A DNA stretch of 64,000 nucleotides. Origin: Rostratula benghalensis. Its lineage: Eukaryota > Chordata > Aves > Charadriiformes > Rostratulidae. The notes under the pieces were generated by a model that worked only from the letters and a program-made list of their open reading frames with translations, searched no databases and had not been told where the DNA came from. Below are positions 14,184-26,866 of the stretch, piece by piece; position 1 is the stretch's first letter; each line of letters begins with the position of its first letter. The stretch covers positions 1,152,356 through 1,216,355 of the forward strand of contig VXAI01000117.1 of assembly GCA_013399305.1 (NCBI GenBank). The letters are read 5' to 3'. The translations under genes were made by a program, and so were the position numbers.

Positions 14184-14209
14184 CCCTCCCTTCCCCCCAC
14201 CCCACCCCA
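14184..14209 (-). repeat. C-rich tract (potential G-quadruplex on minus strand)
   Basis: The plus strand has CCCTCCC, then CCCCCCACCCCACCCC, so the minus strand carries at least four G-runs with short loops. It is approximately the complement of the G-rich tract 140 bases away. It lies in SYN3 intron 1, on the strand that becomes the pre-mRNA. Confidence 0.6.
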
Positions 14210-14350
14210 TGAGATGAAGCATCAGTTAGTGCAGTGTTAATGCTTTTGTACATGGCTTTTTGTACTTCTCCAAGCTGTTGGGATAGAAAGGACACTTTCC
14301 TGTAGGTCTGATCCTCCACCCAGGCTACATTCCTCCTGGCCACAAAAGGC

Positions 14351-14380
14351 TGGGGGAGGCGGGGTGGGGGGGGAAAGGGG
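14351..14380 (+). repeat. G-rich tract (potential G-quadruplex on plus strand)
   Basis: A run of G-blocks (GGGGG, GG, GGGG, GGGGGGGG, GGGG) separated by one to three bases meets the usual pattern for a G-quadruplex. Its GGGGTGGGG core is complementary to the C-rich tract at 14184-14209, so the pair could also form a hairpin. Confidence 0.6.
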
Positions 14381-16789
14381 CAGTGGAGGTGGAGGCCTTC
14401 TTTAAGTACAACGTCAGGCAGCAAATTTATTTTGTGCATTATTAAAGCAGTACATTGCTGGAACATTTCTACATTGCTAAATGTAGATAATGTGGCCTGG
14501 AGCTGTTTGCAAAGGGTATAATTTCGTTGAGTATTGGACAATACTTTATCCTAGTCCACTTCTGCCGTCCTTGAACCTGGGGAGCAGGGGAACCAGACTA
14601 ACTCGAAGCAAGACTAAGGCAGGGCTGCTGTCTTTCAAGTGGAAGAAATCTGGCTCACAAACCTTGAGAAATACATCAGAGGGATTTTTTTATTTTTATT
14701 TTTAATATGTACAGAACTAGGCAGGACATTCTGAGGTTAAATTCTATGCATTTATAAGAACTCTGGTAAAGCAATTAAGGTCCCAGATTTGACTTGCATT
14801 AGCATATTTATAACCTGGTGGGGAATGTTTTCCATATTCCTTGTGTCTATTTTTGTAATGATACTAATCCTTTACATTTCTGTATCACCTTTCATTCATG
14901 AGGACTAGATCCCAAGTTGCTTTACATATGCAGGGCAAAAATACAGGCAGACACGATGGTGATATAACTAAAACAGGCTGGAAAGCAATGTGATAAATGC
15001 AATTTACTGAACATCTTTGTCAGCCTTACTTCCTTTTCACCCCATGTCTGTATAGTGAGGAATACAGGAACTCTTCATGTTGCTTCCAAGTGTGTGCACA
15101 CACACACACTTCTAACACAAACATGCCACCTCTTTCCCTAAAATTCCTTTCTGCCCTCAAGTCACACTTGGCATGAATTATAGGAACAGAAATGTTCAGT
15201 CCCAGATTGCATGGCTAAATGATGAAAATATAAGTTTTTAGCCAAATTTGTGAAAATATAAATTTTACTTGTCGAGTTTTTTCAAATTGTAGGCACATAG
15301 TTGCACAGAACTTGTGAAATCTTAAAAATTTACCCCTGCATAATAAAAGCTAATTCAAAATCACTTATTGACAGTTATCACCATATTAGATGACTTCGGG
15401 CTTCTTATCAGGGAATATAGAAAAACTTTGCAATTTAACCTACAAATTTCTGAGGTCAAGCTTGAAATATTAGTATTGAATAAGATAAATGATCATGATG
15501 TCCAAAGCCAAAAGCTAGTCCAAACCTTCCCATTATATTTAACTGAGTTAGGTACTGAAATATTTCTCTTAATGGGAGCCTTAGGATATCATCTTCAGCA
15601 TACTGAAAGCACAAAATGACTCGTGACACTCATTGACTATCATTGAAAAGGAATTCCTTGGAAAAAAAATTAAGATTTAGGAAGTCCTATGTTCCTAAAA
15701 TTCAGTATTAGATTGTTATTATTTGACCAATTATACTTTTGGACAAATGCCATATTTAAAGCTCAATATTGTCATGTCCTATGAGAAGTAAAACTAGTTT
15801 TATTTTAATTTCCTCCGAATAGTACAAATCATTAATCTTGTCAGGTCAGTTCATAATTAGACCTGAATCACTACATTATTGTTATACAAAGAACCATTTC
15901 AGATGTATTAAGAAGATTTCATTCAGCATTAATCACAATTTTTCTCCTACTTTGTCTTTAAATTCTTGGAGACAGTATGTTCAGACAGATTTAGTTGTAA
16001 AGTACATGGCAAAACAACAAAACAATTTTGCGTCTCCTAAAATAACTCCTGTGCCTTTTTTTTTTTTTTTCTGTGAAACATGGCACAATCCTCAAGTGTA
16101 GAGCTGCCGTGCATAGGGCACATGTATTTTGTGTAAGACATCATGCAACACTGTTAGCACTAAAAATGGCCTGAAATTTGGACAAAACACACCAATAGCT
16201 TTGAAAAGTGTCTTGAGATATTTCACAAATGCAACCAAGATATCTAACAAATGCAACAAGAAGAACTTTGTTAATGCTGTCTGGTCCAAAAAGCAATGCT
16301 TTTGGAGCCTTAGATGTGCTTGATCACTTCCCAAATAAGCTGTTTAAACATGAAGCATTAGGCTAGAAAGCTGAGCACTTTCACAGAGGATGGGGGTTAA
16401 CAATTCACAGTACTAAATCCTGTTTGATCCGCTGAGAAATTCAATCCAGCAAGAGCATGATTTTACTTAGCAGCGCGTCGGGCGAGGAAGTTGCCAGAGG
16501 TGGGACATTTTCCTTCTGGCTGAGGTCGGGCTACCAGACCTGGCCAATCCTCCATTACATGAAATCCTGTAATCACCCTTCCTCATGATCACACTCCCTT
16601 TTGCTATGTGTTTGCACGTGTGTGCATGTGCGTGTATTCATGTCTGAGGTCCTTTTTTTTTTTTGCCTTTTCTGGCAGCTGCTGTAGGTGAGTTGTGGAT
16701 GTGTTTTTGGAAGTCTCCCAAGGCACAGATACTCCGGGCCCACAAGAAGGTACCTCATTCTCCAGGCGGAGGCTACCTGGCTGAGAGGT

Positions 16790-16928
16790 GTACCATGACG
16801 TATTTAAGAGATGGGTAGATGTGGTGCTTAGGGACATGGTTTGAGTGGTGGTTTTGGTGATGTTAGGTTATGGTTGGACTCAATGTTCTTAAAAGTCCCT
16901 TCAACCTAGACGATTCTATGATTCTATC
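16790..16928 (+). mobile_element. CR1 LINE 3' tail
   Basis: The stretch contains GATGTGGTGCTTAGGGACAT, GTGGTGGTTTTGGTGATG, TTAGGTTATGGTTGGACTCA and CCCTTCAACCTAGACG, and ends in ATTCTATGATTCTATC. This is the sense-strand end of an avian CR1 subfamily. The 5' limit is fuzzy. It lies antisense to SYN3 in intron 1. Confidence 0.9.
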
Positions 16929-19900
16929 AGTGACGGAAAAGAAGCAGAGATTTTTTCCCTAGCATGCCAATTCATTCACTGTTGTGGGTGCCTTTGAGGT
17001 CTGCCTGGCAAAGCCAAGAGCGTGAGGGAGCTGTAGAGGTAGTGCTTTCCTCTCATGCACATCCTGCCACAGACAGATTCACTCTGTGCTTCCTTGCAAT
17101 GTGCTAGAGCCAGGTCTTGGAGAGAGATGGAAAAATTGTCAAAACGCTGCCACTTTAACAGAAAGCTGGGTGAGTTCCCTTGCTTTTAATAGAATGTACC
17201 TTTCTTTTACTTCTGCTAATGCAGGAAGCAGCTGATCATATTCTGTGGGGCTCACATTAATTTTATAGTACCTTGGAATAAACCATAGCATATTGTGTGT
17301 CAAAGAGTGGTACGGATTTTACGGAGGAAGACAGGCCATGGATTCCCAAGGATTCACTTCACTTCTTCCAGACCTCTGAGAGAAGTTGAGTGCTGTACTG
17401 CATCGTCAGAAATACAGTATCTCCTTAAAAACAAAGGATTGCTATTTGTCACTTTTTGTACATTCAACATGCACTTGCCTATTTGTGTTGTTAGAGCATT
17501 TCATCATGCACTTTTGAACATCCACAATTGCCGATCTTTGCCTCTGCTGTAATACAAACAGTGATGATGAATTAATGTCTGGCTTGGCGATATTGTTACA
17601 GTCTCCAATTATGAGAAAGTGTTTTCACGTAGAGGAGAGAAATCAAATGGCAGATTCCACTGTCTCTCACCCTTCCTGTCTCTGAACAAGCTAGTCCTTG
17701 TTGTAAACTCCATGTCACTTGGTGTGGGGGAGGAGTCATGGTGGAAGCCCTCCACCCTTAAAATAAAAGTAGGGCTTCAGTAGTTATTTCTTGGGGATCT
17801 TTTCTAGTAGAGTTAACTATTTCAAAAGGAGATGGAAAGGGTTTCTTGAAAAACAAATACAAGGGTTTCACGAGTAGAAACAGCCAGAGCAGGCAGAGGT
17901 GAAATGCATTACAAACATGATGGTGCTTCTTTCAAACCCAAAATCACCACCACAGAAATAACAATAGGTTGTTGTTCACCCTCCAAAGTCTGGGACTGTT
18001 TCCACACATGATGCAGAGTGGACAGCCAGAATCTCTGGATAATCCGCTTCTTCAACTGTGCTCCCAACAAGGCAAACATTGCTGCCTCAGGTTGGTCAGC
18101 TTGAGCTCACATAACACCCTGGCTGAGACTGAGAAGATGACTGGCAGTGCTCAGAAGTACTTTATCGAGAATACACATCCATGGAGCCATGGAGCCACTG
18201 CTCTCCAGTGTTCCTCTCAAGGGCTCACTGAGTTTCCTGGAGACAAAAATATCAACTGCCAAGTAGCACTCCTGGCCTACTGGAGTGGTTGCATTGGTAC
18301 ACTCTCTCAGAAAGGATCACATGCTACCTTTAGGCTGGGGAATTTTCTAGGCATGTGTTTCTGTCCATGCTATAAAGAGTCGTGGAAATCTGTGGGAGGC
18401 AAGGGTTAGTTATGTTGTTTCCTTGGTTTTTATGTCATTCATATATTGGGATATGGTCATGAATACATACACTGATTTTCTTCATTGCCCTCACAACCTT
18501 AGAGAGACTGAGGTCAGGGAGCCTTTGCACACAGTGTACTTGATACCTGCAAGCTTGTGGATAGAGGGAGAGAGCTGGGAGAAATGAAAGGGCTCCCCTG
18601 TCATGTGTAGAAACTGCTAACTTATAGACAGCAGAAGGATAGCCAAAACAGCAGGATGTGAGGAGTGCTTGCACACGAGTGGAGGATTGAAGACAGCATG
18701 GGTAGCCATACCTCCTCTTTGTATCTCCCAGCTGCTGCAAGCTCAGCTCACAGACCATGAAGTCTGCATCACAGTACAGCAGCTGGGAGATATAAAGACG
18801 GGGATTTGAATGCAGTGTGTATTTTAAAACATGAAAATACTGCAGCAGAGTCCAAACCCTCCTCATCCTTTCCCCTGCTCAGAGAACCTTCAGAACCATT
18901 AATCTCAAGGAAAAAACTAGATTGGCCTTTGAGCTAGGGCTTTCCTCTCTGATTACACTGTTTGGACTAAGCAGTGCTGGCTAACCTCCTGATGATAGAG
19001 CTGTGCTTTAGAGGCATTCCCATCCCCTGTTCGAGGATGCTATGTTAAGGGACTGCCACCTGGCAGCATCTTTAAGGAACTGCAGATGGAGGTTGGTGAG
19101 CCTCAGACTTCCTGGAGATTTGAAAAGGAAGGAGAGTTCAGAGTTGAGTCAGACTGATGTTGCTGACTGATCTATCTGGCTATAAGAGGTGCTACTGTAA
19201 TAAAAGACGTAAATTTGACGTGAGGACCACCTTATCAGGGACTTCCCTACTCAGTTAAAAACTTGTTTTTTCCTTTGTGAAAAATCCCACTGTTTTCCCT
19301 CTCTTGCATAAAGTCGTCTTGAAGAAGATGATCTACTTGTACTCAGTCATTGCTCTTGCTTTGTGAAGATACACCAGGGAGACAAGTCCCACTCTCTTGG
19401 GAAAGAGAAGACCAAAGGTGACAACTTTACTGAAGAGTGGATAGGATGAGTAGAATAGTAAAATAATCTCCCTTGGTTAAGATCTGGTAACCCAACTTCT
19501 TTCATTTTGAAGTTTTCAGTATGGTCCCCTTATTTGTGCTACCCTTTCTGGTTTTTTCTGTGTTATGACAAGACAATGAGCATCTCCTCAACACATGATC
19601 TGGATTTTCTCCTAAATAAGTCCCTTGGCCAACTTGCCTAAAACGTTCTAGACCTTTGAAAGGGAGTACGTAGCAAGTAGCAAGTAATTTCTGTAACATT
19701 TCAAAAGACTTGAGTTGTTTTTTCCTTTGGAAAGCGTACTCTGATGCCCAATATCACAGGAAACAAACTTCCAAAGTTTTGTTTGTAAACAGACCTGCAT
19801 GAACAAGACAAATGTGAGGCTCAGCTGAGCCTGAGACCCTTTTGCCAATAGCTGCTATGTTTAGCAGATGAAGGGCCCTTGACCAGCAAATGGACCCCAG

Positions 19901-20390
19901 TCATTACTAATAGTAGTAAGTAAGGGTTATAATTTCATAATTTATGTATCAATTTGCATAGAGAGGAAAGCTCCAGAGAGACTGAGAGCTGGAGATTGAG
20001 TTCCTTCTAATTTTTAGAGATAGCAAAAACCTGAACCAAACCACTTACACCCTCAGCCATGGCCTCTTAGGGCCATTGCTAGATGTGACAGCTCAGCTAA
20101 GCCAGCTGAGCCAAGAATGCCTTACGTGTGCTTATATACTGAGGTTATGATAAATTTTTGCAGTGAGTATCAGATGAATTTTTTTTTTTTTATTTCAAGA
20201 AAGATATGAGAAAAGCCTACTCTGCTGTTTATGCAAGTCATGGTTCAGACACTGACCTGGAGCCAGAGTTGGTGACCTAGATTTGAAAGTATCTGTGTAC
20301 CCTCCTGCAGATGCCTTGTGCTTCCCAGATCCCTATCATCCCCGAAACTTTGAATAGCTGAATTCATCAGGGAGGACCATGATGACTTAC

Positions 20391-20707
20391 CAGTCTGTGT
20401 GTGCATCATCAATCACCAGGAGGATCTTGGGCTTCTGAACCACAGGTGGTGAGGGACTGGCTGAGTGATCAATTAGTCCCGCAGCTGCTTGTGTAGTTTG
20501 CTTCATGGCACTGGAGAGGGAGCTGAAGATGCTGGTGCCAGTAGAGGAAGAGTGTGAGGGCTGCGGTGGCTGTGGATGCTTTCGCTCAGTGGCAGGAGAA
20601 ACGGGGGAGCTTGTGGAGTTGTCAGGGCGCTGCAAGTCCATCATGTAGCCATTGGGCAAATTTGCCACAAAACTACTGTCTGAGAGACGCCTCCGGAGGA
20701 AATTCAT
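20391..20707 (-). CDS. SYN3: Synapsin III, first coding exon (domains A, B and start of C)
   Basis: Synapsin III is a neuronal phosphoprotein on the cytoplasmic face of synaptic vesicles; the family regulates the vesicle reserve pool and neurite growth. The exon encodes 105 complete codons plus two bases of a tryptophan codon. The protein begins [20 protein letters not shown], the family's domain A, with Ser9 in the RRxS-type PKA/CaMKI phosphorylation site. Residues about 30-90 form the Pro/Ser-rich linker (domain B), containing [10 protein letters not shown]. Residues 92-106 ([15 protein letters not shown]) open the conserved domain [12 protein letters not shown] and VIDDAHTDW match SYN3, as I remember it, better than SYN1 (VIDEPHTDW) or SYN2 (VVDEPHADW). 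The start is the ATG at 20705-20707, with A at -3. The in-frame TTG 33 nt upstream is not a credible start. The exon ends in a consensus donor, GACTG|GTAAGT, with GT at 20390-20389. Intron phase is 2. The exon is intact, without frameshift or stop. Confidence 0.97.
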
Positions 20708-20817
20708 TGTTGCAGTGTTGTCTGGAAACCTTCTCAGCAAGAGTGAGGTTGAACAACGGTGCCACCAGTTTCAGGGAACGTTTCTGTGTGCTTTTTCAGC
20801 TATACTTTCTTTCTCTC
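20708..20817 (-). other. SYN3: SYN3 5' untranslated part of the start-codon exon
   Basis: Immediately upstream of the SYN3 start codon on the minus strand, a good splice acceptor lies 110 nt away. It is a short pyrimidine tract ending TTGACTCTTCCCACAG, followed by GAGAG. This predicts that the start codon sits in a second or later exon, with non-coding exon(s) farther upstream, the arrangement I recall for mammalian SYN3. The boundary is inferred from sequence alone; the transcript could instead begin nearby. Confidence 0.6.
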
Positions 20818-21540
20818 CTGTGGGAAGAGTCAAAGATATATATTTGAGATAAATACTGTGAGTCTGAGATAAGAAAAAAATCTTTTGACCTTTTAAGTGG
20901 GTACCTAAGTCAACAATGAGAGGAAAAAGGACTACTGGTTTCTATGCAGTATGCTACACTGGAAAAGCTAAACAGACAGGACAAAGTGTGTTTAATGGCT
21001 CTCATCCCAAAATATTTTCTGTCAGGGTAGACCAGCTTGCACTAGCTTAGTGGCTAACAATTCTGTAACTGTTCTCTGTGGAGAAAGAAAAATTATTCTG
21101 ACCCTAATTTTCAAAAGAGAGACAGCTTATTTCTGGTATTTTGTGTGTTAGAAATAACACCTGCTTGTTACAGAATAACCAGCAAACGATCCAGTAGGAT
21201 TAAAAGTTCTATCATCTTTGGCAGGCTTGTAAGCAAGGCTCTGAATTTAAGGCACAAATGTCCTAAATTCAAATAGCATGTAAAAAAAATAGTAGAAAAA
21301 TCCCCGGGATATACATCTTGATCAAGTTCAGTGGCAGCTTCAAACTACTTGTTTCTGTCTCTGTTGCTCTCTGTGCTCAAAATTGGACTTTCAGCCAGAA
21401 GCATGCTGGTGGTTGCTAGACACAACAGACTACCTGATTTTACAAGTTCACTTGTAGGACTTTTGCAGGTACTCAAAACTAGAAGTTTGGCTGTCTAATG
21501 TTCACATATTTTTTTTCCCTATTGCCAAGGTGGTGTTGGG

Positions 21541-21541
21541 G

Positions 21542-21573
<32 letters not shown>

Positions 21574-21580
21574 GTTTTTT
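21541..21580. repeat. T-rich simple repeat
   Basis: A run of T followed by GTTT and GTTTT units. It reads as low-complexity sequence that could also be the poly(A) end of a decayed retroposed sequence on the minus strand. No element body is recognisable next to it. Confidence 0.8.
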
Positions 21581-24500
21581 TAAGAAGAAAGGTCTCTTAC
21601 TCTGCTCTTTTCCAGTGAACAAAATGAACACTCTGAAAGACAGCTCTGGCTCTTCTCCCTTGACAAAGTATGAAGACTTTGTTTGTACCCAGAACACTAA
21701 GTTTTTCAGCAAGTAAATAATGTCACAGAGTTAGCAGTTACTTTAGAAAAAAAATTTCATCTATAGAAACAGCCCAGAAATTAGAATTTCACAGTAATTC
21801 TCCAAGATCTTGTATCTGCTGAGATAGCATTTGAGTCTTGACCAGAGGCTGGTTGGTGAGATTTAGGGAAAATAAAAAAAAAAGAAACGTATTGCTGGTA
21901 AAACATAGATGTATTTCAAGACAGGGGTATCTGCAGCAACAAAAGTGAGAGTTTTACAATACATCAAGTGAGATGAGTCACAGGAATTCCTGGTATCATC
22001 GTTAAATTATGGCCCAACCCCCTTCAAATCTTTTTGAATGAGTCCCCTCCAAACACTGGAGCTCCCGGCTGTCACCTGACTGGCTTGGCCTTCCTCACTG
22101 CTCACAGTCTTGTCCCAGTCTCCAATTGCTTCCCGATAGCACAAAACTGTTTTCTCTGTTGGTTCATGAGAGCTCAGCGTCTGCTTGTCTCCCTCCTGAA
22201 TCTGTGGCTGAGAGCTCATGGAGCAACTGAACGGCTTTCTTAAAATAAGCTGTCATTTATTTTCACCTATAGGGCTCAGGAAATCTTTAATGACTTCCTG
22301 CCACATTTATAGCCAATAATGTATTGTGCTGACTTCCACCCGGTCCTGGTGTGCTCGGTGATGCACAACGTCAGCAAGTGCATGAACTGCTGAGCACTTT
22401 GGTAGCACCAATGGTTAAGGCAGCAGTTGTTCCAAAAGTAACCTATAGTATGTGCATGAATTATGAGCTAGCTACTCACCTCATATATACACCCATACAG
22501 CACCTGGCCTACTCATGTCCTACTGAAGGAGCTGTGAGTGCCAGAACAGAGCTATCCACTGGTGCCTGCCCAGGATGACCAGACTGGTAGACCTTACAAA
22601 GACTTTGGGGCATTTATATACGACAAGGTGGGGTAAAAAATGCGCTGGGCTGTCCTCTGCTTGGGAAGGAACCTGTGCTTTTTACCTTGCATAACACAAA
22701 AAAGAAAAATCCCCTCACTTATCTTGGCAGTCCACTCAAGAGTAGGTCTGGTCCTGGTTAGGAGGAGCACCCCAGAGATCTGTCTACTCTCAGAAGGGCT
22801 TGAAATAAATATTCTGTTGCTGTGTACAGCAGTTAGGTGTGCTCTCTTGGACAACCTTGGCATTAACTGGCAAGTGGTGGGGTATAATTTCAATACCAGT
22901 CTCAGGACAAGTGTTTTTAGGACAGGACGCCTGTCCTTTGCACAGCAACACAGAGCTGCTAGTTCCTGCTGTGGCAGCTCTCAGCCACGGGAGGGAACCT
23001 AACCCCAGCTGTACAGGCAGGACAAGGCTCTTTTCACAAACCAGTATCCCTGCGACTGGGTCCAGCAGTACTTAGATGCTCTTGAAAGTGTTCCTCACCC
23101 ACTGCCAGGCACTTGCATGACTGCTTCCTCCTCTGCAAGGTTTGCACTCTCCAAAAGAACATGGGCTCCTTGCAAAGCAACAGCAAGTAAAATGATGGGC
23201 ATATTTCTGCTCTGCAGTGTGGAAGAAGGGCACGGAGGCATGTGATGTAGGGCTGGGAAGGGCCGGAGTACACTGTGATGTGCCTGGAAGGCATGCACGT
23301 TTCCTCCACAACAGGGCTTCCCAAATTGTGCCCTTCAGGGTACTGTTTACAATAAACAATTTATCATACTTATTTCAAGGCCATGACTCCTGGACATTTT
23401 TAAACAGCAATATTTACAGTCTCCCATCATTTTTTTCCACCTGGGGTTTGGAAGTGGAAGATGTTGCCCAGGAGACATTGGGAGCTGGCAAAACTCTCTT
23501 GTCCTGAGAGTTTGGGATGCTGCACTGAGGCTGGCCTTTCCCTTTGCTGGCTGGCACTGCCTCCACTTGCTGAGAAGACTGGGCTGTGTGCTGCTGGCTT
23601 GGGAAGGAAGGAGAGAAAAACAAAACAACTGATGTCACGGGGAATTCTCCCTCCAGCAAAGCACGTGGAGTCTAAATTCATCAGGATGACACTGCTGCAG
23701 CAAAAAGCAACAACTGACTCTGATCTGGGATGGGGGATGACAAACCCACCAGGAACTTTGACTTTGGGTCTGTCAAAGCAATGGCACAGACTGTCCTCGT
23801 CTAATTACATACATTTTTCTAATGAGCTGATGAGCTGTGTAATGTAATTAAAATAGACTTTATTTCTTTCTTTTTTTTTTAAATTGTAGTTATTGGTGGC
23901 TTTGTTGGATCGATTTATTGACTGTCATTAGAGCTGCCACAGAGGACATCTCTGCAATGGCAGCAGTGTAAACAGCCTGCAGATTTCCTTTGCTTACTGG
24001 AAACCCTCATGATTTGCTCTGCATCATGCTCACTTGCTGTTATTTAACATTCAGCAACACATATTTTGATACAGGCACAGGTTGAGTAGGTTAGGACCTC
24101 ATTTTCCTACTGCTTGAAACTCCTCGTGGAGAACCTGAGGGCTTAGCACATCAAACCAAATCTGGCTCTGTGGAGATCTCACAGCTCTCATGCCAGCACA
24201 ACATCCCCCTGTCATACATACAGATCCTACACTAGCAGGCAAGCAGGGCTGTAACTTCAGCAGAGACAGGAGCCAACACCTCCTTCAGAAGCAAGAGAAG
24301 TCTGGTAAGTGGTATTTTGTCACTCCAGTGCCAGGGGTAAGACAGCTTCTGGCTGTACACCATCAAGTTGTACTTGCCTCTGTGCACACCAGTGTCTTCT
24401 TATGGCTCACATGGAGACATGTCACCTACTTACTGCTGTGCCAGACACAAACAAACCTGCCCATAGAGAGGCTTGTAGTGCACTGCATAGCTGAAATACA

Positions 24501-26843
24501 GCACACGGGCTGTCTCCAGGTGAGACTGCCTCCCACCGCACAGGAGTAATCTGGTCCTGTAAGCTAGCAGTGGGCATCTGGGCCACGGAGCTGCAGGTCA
24601 CGGATCTGGGCTATGTTTCAGGATGGGGAAATAACAAACAAGGCATAGAAGAATGAGTGAGTCCCAAGGAAAGGGGGGCAGGCAGGAGAAAGGAGGAGAA
24701 GAGGAGGAGAAGAAGGCACAAACAGAATGGGAGGAAGTAAGTGGCAATTCGCTTAACCAAAAGACAACATGGGAAATGTGGAAAACCCAACAATGAGAGC
24801 ACAATCAAAAGGAAACGATATGAGCAACTCCATGAAGCAAGAGCAAGGTCAGTTGGATCTGACAACAACAATAAAGACACTGGCACCATCAGCCCCTTAC
24901 TAACAGGCAGTTAAACTTCCTGGCTGATATTTTTGGAAGGGCAAGGGAGGGTAAGCAATCTGCTCCCTCAGCACATTGACAGCAGCCAGGCAGTTACCTG
25001 CTTTTTCTCAAGCATGTACTCGGCAGAGATGCAAGTTATCTCAAAAATCCTGTTGACGTGTTAAAAAACAAGAACAAAATATTCACTTAAACCTATTGTT
25101 GGGTTACTTTCTAACATGCGGTAGCAACCAGAGGGAACAAAACTCAATTGGTTGATATCTGTTAACTGTGCTTAGATTTCCCCTGAACTTGTTATCTATG
25201 CCATCAGGTAATGAACTGACACGACCACGCCAACTTGCATGTCTGATTTCTGCTCTTGACAGCCTTAACAGAGCGATGCTTGGGGGATTCAAGGTGGAAA
25301 ACAAATGAGAGATCACCACTACCCCCAATTTCACTATAAGGGCACATTTACTTCTGCCCCATGGTAGATGCAAAGATGAGGGGATGCTCCTCGCCTGGTA
25401 ATGGCCACTTACTGGTACCCCTCACATCCATTTTGTGGATAGCCTTCAGCCTGCATTCACATTTTAAGATATACCCATGGGAGCCTTTCTGCCTTCAGGC
25501 GTATTGACACAATGTGGGAGGCGACTTCTGTGGAGGCACAGCCATGTTAGAGAGCTCTAAATCCAGCTGGATGGCTTTCCACATATATCTTCCAAAAGAG
25601 GAAAGAAATAGATTATTTATTATTGTCAAGCTTTCAGTATTTCACTCTCAATGGCTTCAACATTCCCAAGCTTAGCATATCTTGGGAAGAACTGAAAGCA
25701 GAATAAAATAATCAGTTTTGAAATTAATTAGAAATTTTGTTGGTTTTTTTACCTCACTTGCCACAGTTTTGGACTCAAAAGGCTCGTATCTTCAAACATT
25801 TCTTGGTATTTTCTAGTTGAAATTACATAAATCAGGAAATTAAAACAATAAGGGATAGAAAAAGAAAAAGGGGAAGGATATCCCACCAATCCCCCCACAT
25901 TTTGTAAACCTGATGCATATACAAAAATTGTAAGGGTTGGAAAGACTGTACTCCATCCCAAAGAACAGAAGAAAGCAGAGAGTTTCCATGCCCATGTTCA
26001 GCTGTCAGAGAGCTTTCCCAAGCATCAGGAATGCAATGCAGCTCTAACATAGGCACTGGCAGAAATTTCACAAAGCATGTAAAGCACAAATTCCACCTAA
26101 AATAAAAGGGGTTTGTACATGGTAGTGCCAGAGACTGACACCAACAGAGCCATGCTGTCTCTTTGAAGCAGTTGCAAGAAAAAGTCAGGACCTTGCAGCT
26201 AGAGAGGGTGGCAGGCCAGAGGAGTGGACACACCATGAGGACAATGATGCTACCAGGAGCCTGAGTTCCCTCTTATATTATACAATTGCTGTCCAGAATT
26301 TCACTTGCTTCCCAAATTCTTTATTACCTTTCAGAGCAGTAGTCATCTCCTCTGGGAATGTGCTCTTTTAGGATTTTCACAAGAAGCCATTGTTTTGTAG
26401 ATTCGATTTCTCTGTTTATACAGATCCTCAGAGATGCCAGGAGATCTTTTTGCCAGAAATTGATCACTTTAATATGTTCAACATGCTTCATTAAGTCACT
26501 GATATGTAAAAATGTACAACAACTCCCTTGTCTTACTGCTGCATTCTTGCATACCTTAAAAAAATCCTCTCTACTTTCTTGGGTGGCTATTTACATGGTA
26601 AAGTCTAGGCTTCGCAAATCTTACTTATTTTTTTCAGTTTGCAAAGCTGTAGTGGTTTTGATATAGCAGCTTAACGATAGGGGGTTTGCCTTATCTGATC
26701 CTGAAGATAATTTTTGTGTGCATACCAAAGTGAATGCAAATAGGACAATTTCCTAAGAGCTACACCCAGCACAGAAAATGAGTTAGTCTGTTTTTCATTC
26801 TGCCTAGTACTTCATAATGACAGGCAAGTAAAAGAAGAAGGAG

Positions 26844-26866
26844 AAAAAAAAAAAAAAAAAAAAAAA
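26844..26866. repeat. Poly(A) tract, 23 bases
   Basis: An uninterrupted run of 23 A follows an AAGTAAAAGAAGAAGGAG purine stretch. It may be polymorphic in length. There is no retrogene or other body upstream that I can recognise. Confidence 0.9.

Larger units (their letters stand above)
7045..20390 (-). other. SYN3: SYN3 intron 1 (between the two coding exons)
   Basis: This 13.3-kb intron is bounded by GTAAGT (20390 downward) and CTGCAG (ending at 7045). It holds a CR1 copy on the minus strand (12.1 kb), a CR1 tail on the plus strand (16.8 kb), a 26-bp tandem duplication (13.63 kb), paired C-rich and G-rich tracts (14.18 and 14.35 kb), and a short CA run at about 15097-15108. The longest open frames (9637-10059 minus, 14092-14541 minus, 17969-18409 plus, 18435-18866 minus) resemble no protein I know and lie in intron, so I treat them as chance. 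Confidence 0.85.

Noticed and set aside
14092..14541. 149-codon open frame on the minus strand
   Set aside because: It spans both low-complexity G/C tracts; the openness is explained by composition.
17969..18866. 146-codon (plus) and 143-codon (minus) open frames
   Set aside because: Both lie inside SYN3 intron 1, resemble no known family and have no supporting signals.
20708..20740. In-frame N-terminal extension of SYN3 starting at TTG
   Set aside because: The family starts at [11 protein letters not shown], with the phosphorylated Ser at position 9. The ATG at 20705-20707 has A at -3, and TTG starts are not expected in vertebrate genes.
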